From JBPEWY01 sp052032225 (GTDB lineage Bacteria; Bacteroidota; Bacteroidia; Flavobacteriales; Flavobacteriaceae): DNA of 9,015 nt. Position numbers and translations under genes: made by a program. The stretch lies in assembly GCA_052032225.1 (NCBI GenBank), contig JBPEWY010000021.1, positions 1-9,015 of the forward strand, in the 5' to 3' direction. Positions 6,418 through 9,015 of the stretch are shown here, piece after piece (positions within the stretch are counted from its first letter, which is position 1; each line of letters starts with the position of its first letter). The notes below the pieces were generated by a model. That model was not told the DNA's origin. It did not search any database and saw only the letters and a list, made by a program, of their open reading frames with translations.

Positions 6418-7149
6418 ATGCAAAAAGCAGTTAACAATTGGTACACTAAGTGGTTTAATACAGAATATTATCATTTACTCTACCAAGACAGAGACCATAA
6501 AGAAGCCAAACTATTTATGGATAATTTAACCCAATATCTTAGTATTCCTAAGGGTGGCAGTATTTTAGATTTAGCATGTGGTAGAGGCCGTCATTCTATT
6601 TATTTAAACACGTTAGGGTATAATGTTACTGGGGCAGATTTATCTGAAAACAGCATAAACTATGCTAAACAATTTGAAAATGAATCGCTTAAATTTGTGA
6701 TTCATGATATGACAAAACCATTTCATAAAACTTTCGATGCTGTTTTTAATCTCTTTACTAGTTTTGGTTATTTTGATGACGAAGCAGATAACCTAAACAC
6801 CATTAAGGCAATAAAAAGTAACTTAAACAAAGTTGGTTTTGGCGTCATAGATTTTTTAAACATAGAGTACGTTAAAACCAATTTAATACCCGAAGATGTA
6901 AAAACCGTAAACGGAATAGAGTTTCATCAAAAACGCTACATAAAAGACGGATATTTGTTTAAAGAAATTAAATTTACACACAACCAACAAGATCACTTTT
7001 ATGTAGAAAAAGTAAAAGCGTTATCACTTTCAGATTTCGAAAACTATTTTAATGAGGCAGGAGCTTATTTATTAGATATATTTGGAGACTATAAACTTAC
7101 TAAATTTAAACCCGAAAGCTCAGAACGCTTAATCATGATTTTTAAATAA
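6418..7149 (+). CDS. Class I SAM-dependent methyltransferase, substrate unknown
   Basis: This 243-residue protein has a Rossmann-type methyltransferase core. Motif I is DLACGRGRHS (residues 51-60), the acidic SAM-ribose residue is Asp74 in GADLS, and the motif II region is HDMTKPF followed by FDAVFNLFTSFGYF. It resembles the Methyltransf_25-type small-molecule and other methyltransferases. No RNA-binding domain, NPPY motif or metal site is visible, so the substrate cannot be told from sequence. The ATG at 6418 is chosen because the TTG at 6397 lies inside the -7 promoter element. It is the first gene of a compact operon: its TAA overlaps the ATG of the ZIP transporter by one base (TAATG). Its 5' region is shared with the divergent RNA methyltransferase gene. 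Confidence 0.87.
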   Translation: MQKAVNNWYTKWFNTEYYHLLYQDRDHKEAKLFMDNLTQYLSIPKGGSILDLACGRGRHSIYLNTLGYNVTGADLSENSINYAKQFENESLKFVIHDMTKPFHKTFDAVFNLFTSFGYFDDEADNLNTIKAIKSNLNKVGFGVIDFLNIEYVKTNLIPEDVKTVNGIEFHQKRYIKDGYLFKEIKFTHNQQDHFYVEKVKALSLSDFENYFNEAGAYLLDIFGDYKLTKFKPESSERLIMIFK

Positions 7150-7820
7150 TGAACAAGTATTTATTCCCTATTTATGCAGTTATTATTGGCGCATTAATTG
7201 TTTTTATTATAAAACCAAACAAACCCAAAAACACAAAATTACTCTTAGCTTTTAGTGGTGCTTTTTTACTATCTATCACAATTTTCGAAATCATTCCGGA
7301 AGCTTTTAGTTCTGGGCATGAAAAAGTAGTAGGCCTTTTTATTTTATTGGGCATATTACTTCAAATAATCTTAGAGTATTTTTCTAAAGGAGTAGAACAC
7401 GGTCATATTCATACACCAACAAACACAACAATTCCGTGGTCTGTATTAATTGGTTTGTTTATACATGCATTTTTAGAAGGATTCCCTATTAAACAAGATA
7501 ATAACCTTATGTACGGAATTTTGGTTCATAAACTGCCGGTAACCATTATACTTGTTACTTTTTTAATGCAAACGGCCGTAAAAAAATGGCAAATTTTGGT
7601 AATACTTTTACTCTTTGCTTTAATGACACCACTCGGAACCATAATAACAAATCAAACTAACCTCTTGCAACATATAGAGCCTTATGTAAATGCACTTGTA
7701 ATTGGTACATTTTTACACATATCTACCATTATTTTATTTGAAAGCTCAGAAGGTCATAAATTTAATCTCAATAAATTAGTTGCAATTGTACTGGCAATTA
7801 GTATAGCATATATATTATAA
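7149..7820 (+). CDS. ZIP family divalent metal transporter
   Basis: This 223-residue inner-membrane protein has eight hydrophobic segments (about 4-22, 31-50, 59-77, 96-114, 119-143, 147-167, 178-197, 207-223), as usual for ZIP proteins, which bring Zn2+ or related metals into the cytoplasm. A His-rich loop HGHIH (84-88) sits between segments 3 and 4. The core metal site is HAFLEG with His106 and Glu110 in segment 4, and HKLP with His127 in segment 5. Classical members have HE followed by PxE in segment 5; here the Glu is Lys128 and the second Glu is absent, which recalls ZIP9-type HK.P sequences, so a mononuclear site is likely. His190 and Glu198 lie in or near segment 7. It overlaps the upstream methyltransferase by one base and precedes DUF4268 by two bases. 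Confidence 0.87.
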   Translation: MNKYLFPIYAVIIGALIVFIIKPNKPKNTKLLLAFSGAFLLSITIFEIIPEAFSSGHEKVVGLFILLGILLQIILEYFSKGVEHGHIHTPTNTTIPWSVLIGLFIHAFLEGFPIKQDNNLMYGILVHKLPVTIILVTFLMQTAVKKWQILVILLLFALMTPLGTIITNQTNLLQHIEPYVNALVIGTFLHISTIILFESSEGHKFNLNKLVAIVLAISIAYIL

Positions 7821-7822
7821 AT

Positions 7823-8251
7823 ATGTTTAGCAAAGAAGAATCTAAAAGAATACGGCAAGAATTTTGGACTTCTTTCGGAAAATCTTTCCCAAGAAAGTGG
7901 ATTCTTTACAACACTAAAATTAAAGACTTCTCTTTTAAATTTTATTTTGATACCAAAAAAGCAATTGTAGCGCTAGACATAGAAGACACTAACCTGGAAA
8001 ACAGAATAAAGTACTACGAAAAAGTACGCTCTCTAAAAACTATAATACAACAAGAGTATATTCCGGATGTAATATTTGAAGATTGCTATATATTAGAAAA
8101 CGGAAAAGAAATCTCAAGAATCTACACACAGCTTAACAATGTTTGTATTCACAACAAAAACACATGGCAAGAAACTATGGAGTTTTTGTATCAAAAAATG
8201 GTAAAATTCGAAGCGTTTTGGTTAGAATATCAAGATATAATTAAAAACTAA
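7823..8251 (+). CDS. DUF4268 domain-containing protein
   Basis: This 142-residue soluble protein has no signal peptide or membrane segment. The start (MFSKEESKRIRQEFWTSFG, then KSFPRKWILYNT) is typical of the short stand-alone DUF4268 proteins of Flavobacteriia. It is rich in aromatic and charged residues, with a predicted beta region at about 35-55 and helices at the C-terminus. Function is unknown. DUF4268 also occurs as a C-terminal part of some predicted nucleases, but no nuclease motif is visible here. It is the last gene of the methyltransferase-ZIP operon (two-base gap after the ZIP stop), and its TAA overlaps the stop of the convergent TrhA-family gene. Confidence 0.83.
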   Translation: MFSKEESKRIRQEFWTSFGKSFPRKWILYNTKIKDFSFKFYFDTKKAIVALDIEDTNLENRIKYYEKVRSLKTIIQQEYIPDVIFEDCYILENGKEISRIYTQLNNVCIHNKNTWQETMEFLYQKMVKFEAFWLEYQDIIKN

Positions 8252-8871
8252 ACAACTTCAAGTAATATAAAAAGATAATGAGAAACACACCCTCCAAGAA
8301 CAAAAAAATGCCAAATTACATGGTTGTATGGTATTTTTTTTATTGCATAAAAAACTGTTCCTAAAGTGTAAAAAGCACCTCCTAATAACAATAAATACAA
8401 TCCCGTTTCAGATAAATTATTCAATAAGGCTTTCAAATCAAAAACAATTAGCCATCCCATCAATAAATACAATATAAGAGATAAAATTTCATACCGTCCG
8501 GTAAAAAATATTTTCAATGCCGTTCCTACAAAAGCAATACCCCAAACAATCCAAAACAATAACCAACCAGATTCTTTTTCTAAAGTAATCAAGCTTACCG
8601 GCGTATATGTGCCCGCTATTAAAAAATAAATGCTAATATGGTCTATCTTCCTCCAAAATTTCTTTAAAGATTCTTTAGTTACTGCGTGATATATTGTAGA
8701 AGCAGAAAACAAAATTACCGACGACACAGAGTAAACTACAATGCTAAAAGTACTATAAGGAGTTTTATCATTATTATTTAAAAGTAAAATAAACAACCCA
8801 ATTACAGCAAATAATATCCCTATCGCATGAGAAATTACATTCCAAAATTCTTCCCTTTTAGATTGGTTCAT
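8248..8871 (-). CDS. trhA: TrhA / hemolysin III family membrane protein (PAQR-like)
   Basis: This 207-residue protein has seven hydrophobic segments. The conserved zinc-site residues of the PAQR/hemolysin III family are all present: Ser58 and His62 in SASTIYH, Asp77 in KIDH, and His184 and His188 in HVIWH. Other family marks are AGTYTP (86-91) and the C-terminal VLGG..SHY. Bacterial members such as E. coli TrhA (YqfA) are inner-membrane proteins linked to membrane energetics and lipid homeostasis; the hemolysin name is historical. The gene is monocistronic here as far as seen. AAGGAG at 8885-8890 (minus strand) is 13-14 bases before the ATG, rather far for a ribosome binding site. TAATTTTA at 8903-8910 (minus strand) is one mismatch from the -7 consensus. 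Confidence 0.9.
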   Translation of the reverse strand: MNQSKREEFWNVISHAIGILFAVIGLFILLLNNNDKTPYSTFSIVVYSVSSVILFSASTIYHAVTKESLKKFWRKIDHISIYFLIAGTYTPVSLITLEKESGWLLFWIVWGIAFVGTALKIFFTGRYEILSLILYLLMGWLIVFDLKALLNNLSETGLYLLLLGGAFYTLGTVFYAIKKIPYNHVIWHFFVLGGCVSHYLFILLEVV

Positions 8872-8881
8872 GCTTAAAAAT

Positions 8882-8992
8882 TTAACTCCTTACTATTCTG
8901 TATAAAATTAAAAAGAAAGTATAACTTATTATACTTCGCAAGTAAAACCCATATATTCTTAACAAAAAGTAGCTGTCTAAATCCGTTTTCAT
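8882..8992 (-). CDS. Doubtful 36-codon ORF upstream of trhA
   Basis: An ATG at 8992-8990 opens 36 codons (MKTDLDSYFLLRIYGFYLRS then 16 more residues, hydrophobic and ending RIVRS) to a TAA at 8884-8882, ten bases before the trhA ATG. It is preceded directly by a TAA in frame, so it is not the tail of a longer gene. It is hydrophobic and contains a possible membrane segment, but no promoter or ribosome binding site is visible. In such AT-rich DNA an ORF of this length can arise by chance, and it contains the inverted repeat described separately. Confidence 0.18.
   Translation of the reverse strand: MKTDLDSYFLLRIYGFYLRSIISYTFFLILYRIVRS
8917..8936. repeat. 8-bp inverted repeat upstream of trhA
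   Basis: AAGTATAA and TTATACTT are perfect inverted arms around CTTA. The site is 46 bases before the trhA start and just upstream of the possible trhA -7 element, so it could be an operator. It is entirely AT-rich apart from single G and C pairs and has no T-tract, so it is not a convincing terminator. An arm of this length may occur by chance once or more in 9 kb. Confidence 0.35.
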
Positions 8993-8997
8993 TTATT

Positions 8998-9015
8998 TGG
9001 GTGTGTCCCTTCGGG
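8998..9015. repeat. GC-rich element cut by the window edge, TTCG-loop hairpin
   Basis: The last 18 bases (TGGGTGTGTCCCTTCGGG) are clearly more GC-rich than the rest of the window. CCC (9007-9009), TTCG (9010-9013) and GG (9014-9015) form a C(UUCG)G tetraloop hairpin whose third pair lies outside. From memory this resembles the start of GC-rich intergenic elements repeated in many flavobacterial genomes (forms with GGGCGT, CCCTTCGGG and then GGGC); I could not check this. If it is a multi-copy repeat it would explain why the sequence stops at an uneven length here. Confidence 0.35.

Noticed and set aside
7172..7354. Minus-strand open frame of 60 codons inside the ZIP transporter gene
   Set aside because: Antisense shadow of transmembrane segments 1-3 of the ZIP protein, with no supporting signal.
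7114..7751. 12-base direct repeat GAAAGCTCAGAA at 7114-7125 and 7740-7751
   Set aside because: Both copies encode Glu-Ser-Ser-Glu in unrelated genes, and a few 12-base matches are expected by chance in a 9 kb AT-rich sequence.

Overview
The window looks like chromosomal DNA from a member of the Bacteroidota, most likely a marine-type Flavobacteriaceae. It is AT-rich (roughly one third G+C by eye). It carries promoter -7 elements of the Bacteroidota form TAnnTTTG placed almost on top of start codons, and Shine-Dalgarno sequences are mostly absent. The gene content fits too: DUF6452 and DUF6048 behind rlmD, a flavobacterial DUF4268 protein, and a PAS kinase with a receiver-only partner.

Layout from left to right: (i) 2-1840, the 3' part of a multi-PAS sensor histidine kinase, followed at 1896-2297 by a receiver-only response regulator with a TTG start; (ii) a TAnnTTTG promoter and a probable operon of rlmD (2374-3780), a DUF6452 lipoprotein (3794-4285) and a DUF6048 exported beta-rich protein (4251-4973); (iii) on the minus strand, a THUMP-domain RlmL-like RNA methyltransferase (6360-5194) coupled by an ATGA overlap to a 75-residue two-helix membrane protein (5197-4970); (iv) a 57-base divergent intergenic region with two -7 elements three bases apart; (v) a tight plus-strand operon of a class I SAM methyltransferase (6418-7149), a ZIP-family metal transporter (7149-7820) and a DUF4268 protein (7823-8251); (vi) a TrhA/hemolysin III-family membrane protein on the minus strand (8871-8248); (vii) a 144-base right end with an inverted repeat, a doubtful 36-codon ORF and a GC-rich tail that stops inside a TTCG-loop hairpin.

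The set combines environmental sensing (kinase and receiver), rRNA modification (two recognisable rRNA-type methyltransferases plus a third of unknown substrate), envelope proteins of unknown role, and metal and membrane homeostasis (ZIP and TrhA). Coding density is very high. Both convergent gene pairs share their stop codons in the same four bases, CTAA, so no space is left for a terminator between them.

I see no CRISPR array, transposase, tRNA, rRNA or clear sign of horizontal transfer. Most genes are recognisable core-type flavobacterial genes, and I do not see strong evidence for a new defence or mobile system. The best candidates for undescribed biology are the rlmD-linked DUF6452/DUF6048 envelope pair, the membrane protein coupled to the THUMP methyltransferase, the methyltransferase-ZIP-DUF4268 operon, and the GC-rich element cut by the right end.
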